A model generated the notes under the pieces. It was given only the letters and a program-made list of their open reading frames with translations, did not search any database and was not told the origin of the DNA. The translations under genes were made by a program, and so were the position numbers. From NCBI RefSeq assembly GCF_029266915.1, contig NZ_JARIEF010000053.1, positions 1-38,484 on the forward strand: a stretch of 38,484 bases of DNA, written 5' to 3'. The first letter of the stretch is position 1; each line of letters starts with the position of its first letter. Positions 6,940 through 14,815 of this stretch are shown one piece after another. The DNA comes from Tissierella sp. (GTDB taxonomy: Bacteria > Bacillota > Clostridia > Tissierellales > Tissierellaceae).

Positions 6940-9312
6940 TTACTTAAAGTTTTTAAGTCTTAGTGAGTTTGTTACAACTGAAACTGAACTAAAGGCCATT
7001 GCTGCTCCTGCTACCATTGGATTTAAGAAACCAAGTGCTGAAAATGGTATTCCAATAGTGTTGTAGAAAAATGCCCAGAACAGGTTTTGACGTATGGTTT
7101 TCATAGTTCTGTGGCTCAGCCTTATAGCTGTAACGACTCCCGATAAGTCTCCCCTCATAAGGGTAATGTCTGCCGCTTCCATAGCTACATCTGTTCCTGT
7201 ACCTATTGCAAATCCTACATCTGCTGCTGCTAATGCCGGAGCGTCGTTTATTCCATCTCCTACCATTCCAACATGCTTGCCTTCTGATTTAAGAGCTTCT
7301 ACTTTCTCAGCCTTATTTTCAGGAAGTACATCTGCTAGTATATTTGTAATACCAACTTGATCTGCTATTGCTTTTGCAGTTCTTTCATTGTCCCCAGTTA
7401 TCATGTAAACCGTAAGACCCATCTTCTGTAATTCTTTTATAGCTTCAAGAGAAGTTTCTTTTATAGTGTCAGCTACTGCAATAATACCTGAAAGCTTTCC
7501 ATCTATAGCTATAAGCATGGCAGTTTTACCAAGAGTTTCAAGTTCCGCTAAGGTAGACTCTTTATCCCCTATATCTAGTCCTGCTTCACTCATAAGCTTT
7601 CTATTTCCAATCAAGATCTTCCGGCCTTCAAAATCTGCCTTAAGACCCTTTCCAGGAACTGCTGTAAAGTTATCAGCCGCTTCTATCCTACCGAGTTTTT
7701 CGCTTCCATACTTTACTATTGACTGTCCAAGTGGATGTTCTGATGCTTTTTCAACGCTTGCTGCTATCCTTAGGATCTCATCTCGATCAAAACCGTTAAA
7801 TGAAAGTATATCAGTTACTTCAGGTTCACCTTTAGTAATTGTACCTGTCTTATCAAATATTATAGTATCCATTTCATGGGTTCTCTCTAAATGTTCACCA
7901 GATTTTATTAAGATACCATTCTCAGCTCCCTTACCTGTTCCTACCATTATAGCTGTAGGTGTTGCAAGGCCTAGAGCACAGGGACAAGCTATTACCAGAA
8001 CTGCTACTGCATTTATCAGTCCTGTATTAAAGTCTTTAAGTCCTAAATAAAATATTAGAAAAGTAAGAAGCGCTATTGCTATAACTATTGGTACAAATAC
8101 TCCTGATATCTTATCAGCCAGCCTTTGCACAGGTGCTTTTGAACCCTGGGCATCTTCTACCAATTTTATTATCTGGGATAGTACTGTGTCTTTTCCAATA
8201 TTTGTGGCCTTAAATTTAAAGGCTCCAAATTTATTTATTGTAGCTCCTATTACTTCATCTCCGACTTCTTTATCTATAGGTATACTCTCTCCCGTTATCA
8301 TAGATTCGTCAAGTGAAGAAGTTCCCTCTACTATAGTTCCATCTACCGGAACTTTTTCTCCTGGTTTTACAATTACAATATCTCCTATTTTTAAATCGTC
8401 TATATCTATTTCAATCTCTTGTCCGTTTTTAAATATTAAAGCTGTTTTTGGTTGAAGACCCATAAGTTTTTTTATAGCTTCTGAAGTCTTTCCTTTTGCA
8501 ACTGCTTCAAATGTTTTACCCAAAAGTATCAAGGTTATAATTGTAGCAGACGCTTCAAAGTAATATTCATGAACCCCAATTAAGAGATTATATATACTAA
8601 AGAGATAAGCTGCTGTGGTACCCATAACTATGAGCACATCCATATTTGCTCCCCCGCCCCTTAGAGCTTTATAGGCGCCGTTGTAAAATCTGTAGCCTAT
8701 TACAAACTGCACTGGTGTTGCAAGAACAAACTGGAACCATCCATTAGTAAGTAGATTATCTATTCCGGCCATATGAAAAAACATAGCTAGGAAAAGTGGT
8801 ACTGTAAGAACTGCAGACCATATAAAAGAAGTCTTTAAAGATTTAATTTCTTTTTCCCTAAGTTCTTTTTCCCGGTCCAAGTCTCTGTCAATCTCTACCT
8901 CTGCTTTATAACCTGCCTTATCTATTATCTGGACTATATCTTCATCGCTTAATATACCAGATTTAAACTCTACACTTGCCTTATTGGTAGCCAAGTTTAC
9001 ATTTGCCTTCTCTATGCCTTCTACCTTGTTTAATGCCTTGTCTATTCTAGTTGAACAAGCCGCACAAGTCATTCCCTCTATAAGGAAGGTTTTTTTAACT
9101 AATGGTACGTCGTATCCTGTCTTTTCTATCAAAGCCACTAAATCACTTGGCGAGAGTTTGTCATCGTCATACTCAACTACAGCTTTTTGAGCTAATAGAT
9201 TTACAACTCCACTTTTAACTCCATCTCTTTTATTCAAAGCTTTTTCTACTCTAGCTGAACAAGAGGCGCAAGTCATTCCATCGACTTGTATGTCTATCTT
9301 AGTATTTGCCAT
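6940..9312 (-). CDS. copA: Copper-translocating P1B-type ATPase
   Basis: This membrane pump exports Cu(I) at the cost of ATP. I start at the ATG at 9312 (GGAGTGGGAAC upstream); a longer frame to 9369 would run through the operator and is rejected. The protein has 790 residues. It has two N-terminal HMA domains with MTCASC (Cys15, Cys18) and MTCAAC (Cys83, Cys86), then eight predicted membrane helices. The intramembrane copper motif CPC is at 443-445 and the phosphorylated Asp487 is in DKTGT. TGES actuator, HP locus (SEHPLG) and GDGINDAP hinge are present. It is first in the copA-copZ-csoR operon and divergent from feoABC. Its promoter is followed immediately by a CsoR-type palindrome. Confidence 0.96.
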   Translation of the reverse strand: MANTKIDIQVDGMTCASCSARVEKALNKRDGVKSGVVNLLAQKAVVEYDDDKLSPSDLVALIEKTGYDVPLVKKTFLIEGMTCAACSTRIDKALNKVEGIEKANVNLATNKASVEFKSGILSDEDIVQIIDKAGYKAEVEIDRDLDREKELREKEIKSLKTSFIWSAVLTVPLFLAMFFHMAGIDNLLTNGWFQFVLATPVQFVIGYRFYNGAYKALRGGGANMDVLIVMGTTAAYLFSIYNLLIGVHEYYFEASATIITLILLGKTFEAVAKGKTSEAIKKLMGLQPKTALIFKNGQEIEIDIDDLKIGDIVIVKPGEKVPVDGTIVEGTSSLDESMITGESIPIDKEVGDEVIGATINKFGAFKFKATNIGKDTVLSQIIKLVEDAQGSKAPVQRLADKISGVFVPIVIAIALLTFLIFYLGLKDFNTGLINAVAVLVIACPCALGLATPTAIMVGTGKGAENGILIKSGEHLERTHEMDTIIFDKTGTITKGEPEVTDILSFNGFDRDEILRIAASVEKASEHPLGQSIVKYGSEKLGRIEAADNFTAVPGKGLKADFEGRKILIGNRKLMSEAGLDIGDKESTLAELETLGKTAMLIAIDGKLSGIIAVADTIKETSLEAIKELQKMGLTVYMITGDNERTAKAIADQVGITNILADVLPENKAEKVEALKSEGKHVGMVGDGINDAPALAAADVGFAIGTGTDVAMEAADITLMRGDLSGVVTAIRLSHRTMKTIRQNLFWAFFYNTIGIPFSALGFLNPMVAGAAMAFSSVSVVTNSLRLKNFK

Positions 9313-9330
9313 GTTCCCACTCCTATCTTT

Positions 9331-9350
9331 TACCCCCTCTATAGGGGGGT
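9331..9350 (-). promoter_or_regulatory. Probable CsoR operator
   Basis: ACCCCC (9332-9337) and GGGGGT (9345-9350) form a GC-rich palindrome in otherwise AT-rich DNA, with a TCTATAG centre. The TACCCC...GGGGT layout matches known CsoR sites. It lies just after the copA transcription start and 19 nt before the copA start codon. csoR is in the same operon. Confidence 0.8.
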
Positions 9351-9359
9351 CTTTTCTTA

Positions 9360-9388
9360 ATAATAACATCCCTTTTTTGTTTTGTCAA
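9360..9388 (-). promoter_or_regulatory. Sigma-A promoter of copA-copZ-csoR
   Basis: Minus strand TTGACA (9383-9388), 17-bp spacer, TATTAT (9360-9365). The operator-like palindrome starts within about 10 nt of the -10 box. Confidence 0.87.
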
Positions 9389-9434
9389 ATAAAATAATCT
9401 ATTGTGAAATAAAAAATATCCACTATTTTTCAAA

Positions 9435-9471
9435 AATAAATCAATTCCTAGTAAAAAGGTATTGATTTATT
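9435..9471. repeat. 11-bp perfect inverted repeat in the copA/feoA divergent region
   Basis: AATAAATCAAT (9435-9445) and ATTGATTTATT (9461-9471) are exact inverse complements with a 15-nt spacer. The right arm contains the -35 hexamer proposed for feoA, so this may be an additional operator. Confidence 0.5.
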
Positions 9472-9490
9472 CTTCCATCTATTATAAAAT
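9462..9490 (+). promoter_or_regulatory. Probable sigma-A promoter of feoABC
   Basis: TTGATT (9462-9467), 17-bp spacer, TAAAAT (9485-9490). The predicted start (about 9497) lies just before the Fur box. Confidence 0.65.
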
Positions 9491-9503
9491 AGGAAATAGA
9501 GAT

Positions 9504-9522
9504 ATTGATAATGGTTATCAAT
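9504..9522 (+). promoter_or_regulatory. Fur box upstream of feoA
   Basis: The 19-bp palindrome ATTGATAATGGTTATCAAT contains TGATAAT-G-GTTATCA. It matches the 7-1-7 Fur consensus TGATAATNATTATCA at 13 of 14 defined positions. It is placed to block the feoABC promoter when iron is sufficient. Confidence 0.85.
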
Positions 9523-9587
9523 ACTGTTAAATGTTAAAAATAATACATATGTTATCACTGTTAATAAAAACTAAAGGAGTGACTTAA

Positions 9588-9827
9588 ATGGAAAATTTAC
9601 ATATAGAAGAATGTTCCCTGTCAGCTTTAAAAAAGAATGAATTTGGAAAGATCTGCAGCATAGCCGGAGGATGTTCTGCCAGAAGCAGACTTTGTGAACT
9701 TGGACTAAATAGAGGAGTAACTGTTCAGATGATTAAAAATGACATCGGACCTTTAATACTTAATATTCAGGGACATAAGCTTGCTATCGGCAAGGGACTG
9801 GGCAACAAGATACTCATAGAAAGATAA
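9588..9827 (+). CDS. feoA: FeoA ferrous-iron transport accessory protein
   Basis: This 79-residue SH3-like protein (CSIAGGCSARSRLCELGLNRGVTVQM) interacts with FeoB and supports Fe(II) uptake. The family hallmark GxxxRxRLxELGLxxG is clear at about residues 28-44, and the strand LNIQGHKLAIGKGLGNKILI closes the barrel. The start has AAAGGAGTGA upstream. It is the first gene of feoA-feoB-feoC (25 nt to feoB), behind a Fur box. Confidence 0.93.
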   Translation: MENLHIEECSLSALKKNEFGKICSIAGGCSARSRLCELGLNRGVTVQMIKNDIGPLILNIQGHKLAIGKGLGNKILIER

Positions 9828-9851
9828 ATTTTAGAGAAAGGGGCCACATTT

Positions 9852-11846
9852 ATGAGCACAATAGCTTTAGTAGGAAACCCCAATAGCGGGAAAACTACAC
9901 TTTTCAATGCTCTAACAGGTTCAAACCAGCACGTTGGAAACTGGCCTGGAGTTACAGTTGAAAAAAAGGAAGGAAAAGTAAAATATAATGAAACAGAATA
10001 TAATATAGTAGATTTACCTGGTACCTATAGCCTTGGAGCATTCTCTGAAGATGAAATAGTTGCAAGAGATTATATCTTAAAGGGAAATCCTGATATAGTA
10101 ATAAATGTAGTAGATGCAACAAACATAGAGAGAAACCTTTACTTAACTTCCCAGCTTATAGAAATGGGAACCAAGGTTATCCTAGCCTTAAATATGATGG
10201 ATGAAGCAAAAACTAAAAATATTGAGATAGATCTCAAAAGACTATCTAGTGAACTCGGAGTTCCAATAGTAGCAACTATTGCATCAAAAAAACAAGGCAT
10301 AAAAGAGCTTTTAAAAGAAGCAACTCTATATATAGATTCAGAAAATGTAGTAAAACCTTTTACTTATACAGATGAAATAAAAAAAGAATTGGAGTCAATT
10401 CTGCCACTACTAGAAGGTGGAGAATATATCTACCCTGACAATTGGTTGGCTATTAAGCTTTTAGAAAAAGATAAAGATATTATAGATTACATAGAAAAAA
10501 ATGGAAGCTCACAACTAAAGGATAAATCAATCGAGATTCAGGCTATAGATTCAGATATAGAACTTGAGATAATAGACAATAGATATAACTTTGTAGGAGA
10601 TGTACTCTCGCGAAGTGTTAAGAGACCAACTGACGCACCTCTTAATATAACCGATAAAATAGATAAGATAGTTACAGATAAATTTTGGGGCATTCCTATA
10701 TTTGCCTTTGTAATGTTCTTAGTCTTCCAGCTTACCTTTACAATAGGAGAAGATCTTCTTGGAGGCTTTGTTGAAAACCTGATAGCTTCAATGGGCGGAT
10801 TTGTTGAAACACTACTGGTAAATGCATCTGCACCTGATCTACTCGTTTCATTTATAATTGATGGTGTTTTTGGCGGTATGGGAGCTGTTGTAGTCTTTAT
10901 TCCTTTAATAGTAGTTTTATACTTCTTCCTAGGGATATTAGAAGATACAGGTTATATGGCAAGAGCTGCATATGTTATGGATGGTTTAATGAGAAAACTT
11001 GGTCTTCATGGTAAGACTTTTATATCAATGATAATAGGTTTTGGTTGTAATGTTCCGGGAATCATGGCAACTAGAACTCTTGAAAATAAAAAAGATAGAA
11101 TGATAGCAATTCTAATAAATCCATTTATGAGTTGTGGTGCAAGGATCCCTATTTATATGTTATTTATAGCGGCCTTCTTCCCTGATAATGGTGGTTTTGT
11201 TCTATTTTCCCTTTATCTACTTGGAATAGTTATGGCACTTGTAGTTGGTAAAATATTTAGCAAGACCCTATTTAAAGGTGAGAGTTCAGATTTTATAATG
11301 GAACTCCCTCCTTATAGACTTCCTTCTATATCAAGTGTACTTAGAAATATGTGGGATAAGGTATGGGACTTTCTACACAGAGCTGGAACAGTTATATTTG
11401 TAGTAGTAAGTCTTCTATGGGTACTTTCAGTGCTTCCATTTGGAGTAGAACCATCAAGCCAAGCAAGCTTGCTTGGAAAAATCGGAACAGTAGTTGCTCC
11501 CATATTTAAGCCAGCTGGTTTTGGTACTTGGCAGGCAGCAGTAAGTCTATTCTCAGGAATTGCAGCTAAAGAAGCTGTAGTAGGAGTTCTTGGTATGGTT
11601 TATGCTGGAGGTTCAGCTGATCCAGGAGCCCTAGCTATGGAGATTCAAAATGTATTTACTCCTTTAACTGCAGTTTCATTTATGGTGATGGTACTCTTTT
11701 ATACACCATGCGCAGCTGCTATAGCTACTGTAAAAAAAGAAACTAACTCTACCAAATGGGCTATATTTATGGCAGTTTATACCTTTGCTATAGGCTGGAT
11801 TGGAGCAGTTTTGGTTTATCAAGTTGGAACTTTGCTTGGATTTTAA
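9852..11846 (+). CDS. feoB: FeoB ferrous-iron transporter
   Basis: This 664-residue inner-membrane Fe(II) transporter has an N-terminal G-protein domain. The G1 loop is GNPNSGKTT (residues 8-16), followed by G2 in GNWPGVTVEKK, G3 DLPG and G4 NMMDEA. A helical GDI-like spacer follows, then the membrane domain from about residue 270. It includes the conserved GCNVPG and CGARIP segments that form the Gate/FeoB_C regions, and a Cys-containing YTPCAAAIA near the C-terminus. It lies between feoA and the FeoC-like gene, in one direction with short gaps, so Fur control of the operon would make it iron-repressed. Confidence 0.96.
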   Translation: MSTIALVGNPNSGKTTLFNALTGSNQHVGNWPGVTVEKKEGKVKYNETEYNIVDLPGTYSLGAFSEDEIVARDYILKGNPDIVINVVDATNIERNLYLTSQLIEMGTKVILALNMMDEAKTKNIEIDLKRLSSELGVPIVATIASKKQGIKELLKEATLYIDSENVVKPFTYTDEIKKELESILPLLEGGEYIYPDNWLAIKLLEKDKDIIDYIEKNGSSQLKDKSIEIQAIDSDIELEIIDNRYNFVGDVLSRSVKRPTDAPLNITDKIDKIVTDKFWGIPIFAFVMFLVFQLTFTIGEDLLGGFVENLIASMGGFVETLLVNASAPDLLVSFIIDGVFGGMGAVVVFIPLIVVLYFFLGILEDTGYMARAAYVMDGLMRKLGLHGKTFISMIIGFGCNVPGIMATRTLENKKDRMIAILINPFMSCGARIPIYMLFIAAFFPDNGGFVLFSLYLLGIVMALVVGKIFSKTLFKGESSDFIMELPPYRLPSISSVLRNMWDKVWDFLHRAGTVIFVVVSLLWVLSVLPFGVEPSSQASLLGKIGTVVAPIFKPAGFGTWQAAVSLFSGIAAKEAVVGVLGMVYAGGSADPGALAMEIQNVFTPLTAVSFMVMVLFYTPCAAAIATVKKETNSTKWAIFMAVYTFAIGWIGAVLVYQVGTLLGF

Positions 11847-11859
11847 GGAGATGAAATAA

Positions 11860-12123
11860 ATGCTTAAAGAAACTTTAGATTTAATAAATAAAAGTAACCT
11901 TTACTCAGATCTAGCTATAAGTGAAAAGCTTAATGTCTCAAAGGATATGGCCAATGCCCTAGTAGATGATCTTATAAGAATGGGCTACTTAATTGAGGAA
12001 ATGGGCTCTCCCTCTTGTGAAACTTCCTGCAATAGATGTCCCTATGCAAGGAGCTGCAACTCAACTCCTGTAAAAACATATAAGGTATCTTCTAAAGGAG
12101 AAGGCTTACTAAAAACAGTTTAA
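11860..12123 (+). CDS. feoC: FeoC-like winged-helix protein with a cysteine cluster
   Basis: This is an 87-residue protein. The N-terminal winged-helix part (residues 1-48: LYSDLAISEKLNVSKDMANA) is followed by a cysteine cluster, Cys53, Cys57, Cys60 and Cys66 (C-x3-C-x2-C-x5-C). That arrangement is known in FeoC proteins and binds an oxygen-sensitive iron-sulfur cluster. FeoC is thought to protect FeoB from proteolysis or to sense iron/oxygen. It starts 13 nt after feoB with AAGGAG upstream, and ends the operon before a strong terminator. Confidence 0.87.
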   Translation: MLKETLDLINKSNLYSDLAISEKLNVSKDMANALVDDLIRMGYLIEEMGSPSCETSCNRCPYARSCNSTPVKTYKVSSKGEGLLKTV

Positions 12124-12131
12124 ATCAATCT

Positions 12132-12160
12132 ATGCCAGGCTTATTGCCTGGCATTTTTTT
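12132..12160 (+). terminator. Intrinsic terminator of feoABC
   Basis: ATGCCAGGC-TTATT-GCCTGGCAT followed by TTTTTT, beginning 8 nt after the feoC stop codon. Confidence 0.93.
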
Positions 12161-12172
12161 GTCTATTTATAT

Positions 12173-12218
12173 TTCTTATATTTATATTCTTCTCATTCTT
12201 ATATTTATATTCTTCTCA
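12173..12218. repeat. Perfect 23-bp tandem duplication
   Basis: The 23-nt unit TTCTTATATTTATATTCTTCTCA occurs at 12173-12195 and again, without change, at 12196-12218. It lies between the feo terminator and the putative RNA gene. No coding potential. Confidence 0.85.
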
Positions 12219-12308
12219 TAAGAATAATCTTCCTTACTTGTTTTGCATTGTTTGCATTGTTTGTTGATTTGTATTGCTTCTTATTGTGCATTTGAATATT
12301 TATTATTC

Positions 12309-12341
12309 AAGTATTGTTTAAGTATTATTGAAGTATTATTG
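12309..12341. repeat. 11-bp tandem repeats
   Basis: Three adjacent 11-nt units: AAGTATTGTTT, AAGTATTATTG, AAGTATTATTG (12309, 12320, 12331). Low-complexity intergenic DNA. Confidence 0.7.
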
Positions 12342-12475
12342 AAGTTTTTTATAAGATATTTTCTATAAAATATCTCTAAAGGCAGCATACATCTTAACAA
12401 TTTCTTCTATAAAATTTTATTTTTTAAAAAAATAAAAAAATCTTTAAAAAATATGTTTAGAATTTATATCCTGGG

Positions 12476-12481
12476 TATAAT
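12476..12481 (+). promoter_or_regulatory. Probable -10 element of the large RNA
   Basis: TATAAT at 12476-12481, with only a weak -35 (ATGTTT at 12453 with a 17-bp spacer). The box lies within the left arm of an inverted repeat, GGGTATAA (12473-12480) and TTATACCC (12511-12518), which could be an operator or a leader hairpin. Confidence 0.5.
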
Positions 12482-12658
12482 ATAGATACAACCATAAAAA
12501 GTAAGATAGCTTATACCCCTTAGATTTTATCTTATTTTGAATTTATGGCTTGTAAGTAGAACTTGAGTTAGCAGGAGTCTAAGTTTTACAAGAGTAAACG
12601 ATAAGAGTTTTGAAAGATTAGTATTTGAAGTTTAGTAAAATATTATCGTAAGTTTTAA

Positions 12659-12691
12659 AGTTTAAGACTTAAAAAAGCTTAAACTATAGAT
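12659..12691 (+). repeat. Hairpin module copy 1 inside the large RNA
   Basis: A 33-nt module: stem AGTTTAAG/CTTAAACT followed by ATAGAT. It is 31/33 identical to the copy at 12804-12836. The two differences are in the loop or at its edge. Confidence 0.8.
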
Positions 12692-12803
12692 CCAAAAGAT
12701 TCAAAGGTTTACAAGAGATTTAAAAGTTTCACATTTTTTAAGATTCACATTTTTTAAGATAAAAGTTTTTAGAGTTATAAGTTTTAGGTTACAAGTTTTA
12801 GAA

Positions 12804-12836
12804 AGTTTAAGACTTAGAAAATCTTAAACTATAGAT
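12804..12836 (+). repeat. Hairpin module copy 2 inside the large RNA
   Basis: Second copy, exactly 145 nt downstream of the first. The stem is 9 bp and perfect (AGTTTAAGA/TCTTAAACT), again followed by ATAGAT. One of its two changes extends the stem by a base pair. Confidence 0.8.
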
Positions 12837-13125
12837 TTTAAGAACAAAGTTTTAAAGAATACAAAAAAAGGTTACAAGAACACAGAAGTTACTTTAGATC
12901 TAAAAAGTTTAAAATAACTCGAGTAAAGAAGTAAAGTTTCACATTAGTTGAAAGAATGATTAAGATGGACGTTTCCTAAAGATCATATAGTCGATCAGGA
13001 TACTGAAACTTAATGAAACACATTTAAATTCAACATTTCAATTGAGGAGAAGATTAGTATAATTAAAGAATTAAGATTAAATAGCCAATTAGACTCGGCT
13101 AACTCATTTAAGTTTTACTTTAAAT

Positions 13126-13175
13126 AATGGATGTTTTCTATGAAATATTACTAGAAAACATCCATTTATTTTTTT
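13126..13175 (+). terminator. Strong intrinsic terminator of the large RNA
   Basis: A 15-bp perfect stem (AATGGATGTTTTCTA at 13126-13140 with TAGAAAACATCCATT at 13152-13166) is followed by TTATTTTTTT. There is no coding gene upstream for about 1 kb (feoC ends at 12123 and has its own terminator), so it must serve another transcript. Confidence 0.9.
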
Positions 13176-13211
13176 GTTCAAATAGAAAACTTTGGGTATT
13201 AATTCTATAGA

Positions 13212-13240
13212 TTGTTTTATTGTAACTTTAAGCTTATAAT
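13212..13240 (+). promoter_or_regulatory. Probable sigma-A promoter of pncB
   Basis: TTGTTT (13212-13217), 17-bp spacer, TATAAT (13235-13240), about 28 nt upstream of the start codon. Confidence 0.7.
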
Positions 13241-13268
13241 AGTCTTAATATAACATAAGGAGATGGCT

Positions 13269-14729
13269 ATGAATAAATTAGATTGGTCAGAAAACAAAAA
13301 CCTTTCAATGCTTGCAGATTTTTATGAATTCACAATGGGAAATGGCTACTTGGAAAATGGTATGCAAGACAGAATTGCATATTTTGATATGTTTTTCCGG
13401 GCTGTTCCAGATGATGGTGGATATGCAATAATGGCTGGAGTTGAACAGCTTATTGAATATCTCAATAACTTAAGATTCAGTGACGAGGATGTAGAATATT
13501 TTAGAAGCAAAGGGATTTTTTCAGAAGGCTTCCTAACCTACCTTCGAAACTTCAAATTTGAATGTGATGTGTGGGCTGTAAAAGAAGGCACTCCTATATT
13601 TCCAAGAGAGCCTATAGTTATAGTCAGAGGCCCTATAATACAGGCCCAGCTTATAGAAACAATGGTTCTTCTTACCATAAATCATCAATCTCTAATAGCT
13701 ACTAAGGCAAGCCGTATAGTAAGATCTGCCAGGGGTAGATCTGTCATTGAATTTGGAAGCAGACGGGCTCACAGCTATGAAGCTGCAATCCTTGGAGCAA
13801 GAGCGGCTTTTATAGGTGGTTGCTCTGGTACTGCAAATACTATAGTAGACCGAGATTTCAATATTCCGGCAATGGGAACTATGGCCCACAGTTGGATACA
13901 ATCTTTTGACAGTGAACTCCAAGCTTTTAAAGCTTATGCAAGAGTTTATCCTGAAAATTGTTATCTGCTAGTAGATACTTACAACACATTAAAAGAAGGA
14001 ATTCCAAATGCCATAAAAGCTTTCAATGAAGAGGTCCTTCCTCTTGGCTTTAGACCTAAGGGCATTAGAATAGACAGCGGGGACATGGCATATCTTTCTA
14101 AAGAAGCTAGAAAAATGCTAGATGAAGCAGGATTTGAAGACTGTACTATAATGGCCTCTAGTGGACTTGATGAGTATATTATACACGATCTTATAACTCA
14201 GGGAGCAAAGATAGATAGCTTTGGTGTTGGAGAAAGACTAATCACTGCCAGAAGTGAGCCTATATTTGGTGGTGTTTATAAGCTTACTGCAATCGAACAC
14301 AATGGAGAAATTGTTCCTAAGATAAAAATCAGTGAAAATGTTGGAAAGATAACTACTCCAGGCTTTAAACAGGTCTACAGACTCTTTGATAAATCTACTC
14401 ACAAAGCCATAGCCGACGTTATAACTCTCCACGAAGAGGAGATAGACGATACAGAAGACTATGAAATATTCCATCCTCTCTTTACCTGGAAGAGAAAGCT
14501 TGTAACTCATTTTTATGCAGAGCCTCTTTTAACTCAGATTTTTGACAAAGGAGAGCAAGTATATGAATCTCCTGATATACATCAGATTAAAAAGTACGCT
14601 GCAAAAAACATTAAAAATCTTTGGCAGGAAGTTAAAAGATTTGAGAAACCTCATGAATATGCAGTCGATCTATCTGAAAAACTTTGGTCAATTAAAGATT
14701 CAATGTTAAAAGAAAAAACTGAGAAATGA
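13269..14729 (+). CDS. pncB: Nicotinate phosphoribosyltransferase
   Basis: This enzyme makes nicotinate mononucleotide from nicotinate and PRPP, the committed step of NAD salvage. The protein has 486 residues with the family N-terminus LADFYEFTMGNGYLENG. The conserved EFGSRRAHSYEAA is the PRPP/nicotinate site containing the loop His, and GTMAHSW, RIDSGDM and GVGERL are also present. I choose the ATG at 13269 over 13263 because AAGGAG abuts the first ATG but is 6 nt from the second. A C-terminal region of about 90 residues fits the longer clostridial form. It is monocistronic, with its own promoter and a bidirectional terminator. Confidence 0.95.
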   Translation: MNKLDWSENKNLSMLADFYEFTMGNGYLENGMQDRIAYFDMFFRAVPDDGGYAIMAGVEQLIEYLNNLRFSDEDVEYFRSKGIFSEGFLTYLRNFKFECDVWAVKEGTPIFPREPIVIVRGPIIQAQLIETMVLLTINHQSLIATKASRIVRSARGRSVIEFGSRRAHSYEAAILGARAAFIGGCSGTANTIVDRDFNIPAMGTMAHSWIQSFDSELQAFKAYARVYPENCYLLVDTYNTLKEGIPNAIKAFNEEVLPLGFRPKGIRIDSGDMAYLSKEARKMLDEAGFEDCTIMASSGLDEYIIHDLITQGAKIDSFGVGERLITARSEPIFGGVYKLTAIEHNGEIVPKIKISENVGKITTPGFKQVYRLFDKSTHKAIADVITLHEEEIDDTEDYEIFHPLFTWKRKLVTHFYAEPLLTQIFDKGEQVYESPDIHQIKKYAAKNIKNLWQEVKRFEKPHEYAVDLSEKLWSIKDSMLKEKTEK

Positions 14730-14752
14730 AACTACTAGCTACTTATAAATAA

Positions 14753-14798
14753 AAAAAGCTTGCAGAGATGATATGAAAAAGTCTCCTGCAAGCTTTTT
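14753..14798. terminator. Bidirectional terminator between pncB and the transporter gene
   Basis: A 13-bp perfect stem, AAAAAGCTTGCAG (14753-14765) with CTGCAAGCTTTTT (14786-14798), with T-runs on both strands. It serves the convergent pncB (+) and NSS transporter (-) genes. Confidence 0.88.
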
Positions 14799-14815
14799 GT
14801 TAATTTACTTATATT

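Larger units (their letters stand above)
12488..13175 (+). ncRNA. Candidate large structured non-coding RNA (about 690 nt), undescribed
   Basis: No ORF with a ribosome binding site is present on either strand, but structure is plentiful. A long-range helix closes the unit: GAGTTAGC (12565-12572) pairs exactly with GCTAACTC (13098-13105), and GAGTCTAA (12575-12582) with TTAGACTC (13089-13096), separated by a 2/1 internal loop. Inside lie hairpins at 12583-12599 (AAGA loop), 12599-12648, 12659-12685 and 12804-12830. A helix AAGTTTCA/TGAAACTT (12934-12941/13004-13011) encloses TCCT-GATC/GATC-AGGA (12974-13000). A TATAAT box precedes it and a 15-bp terminator ends it. It resembles large bacterial RNAs (OLE, GOLLD, ROOL) in scale, but I recognise no family. 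Alternative: a MITE whose terminal inverted repeats mimic the closing helix; no target duplication was found. Confidence 0.55.

Noticed and set aside
7466-8050. 194-codon open frame on the plus strand
   Set aside because: It is the antisense shadow of copA. The protein is low-complexity and there is no ribosome binding site. The same reasoning applies to other long antisense frames such as 5377-5721, 24307-24657 and 32458-32829.
9313-9369. N-terminal extension of CopA
   Set aside because: It would place coding sequence over the CsoR-like operator and the promoter start region. GGAGTGGGAAC directly supports the ATG at 9312.
12565-13105. MITE or defective transposon bounded by terminal inverted repeats
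   Set aside because: The arms are inverse complements, but no flanking target-site duplication is visible, a promoter and terminator lie just outside the arms, and internal helices are nested. It remains the main alternative to a large RNA.
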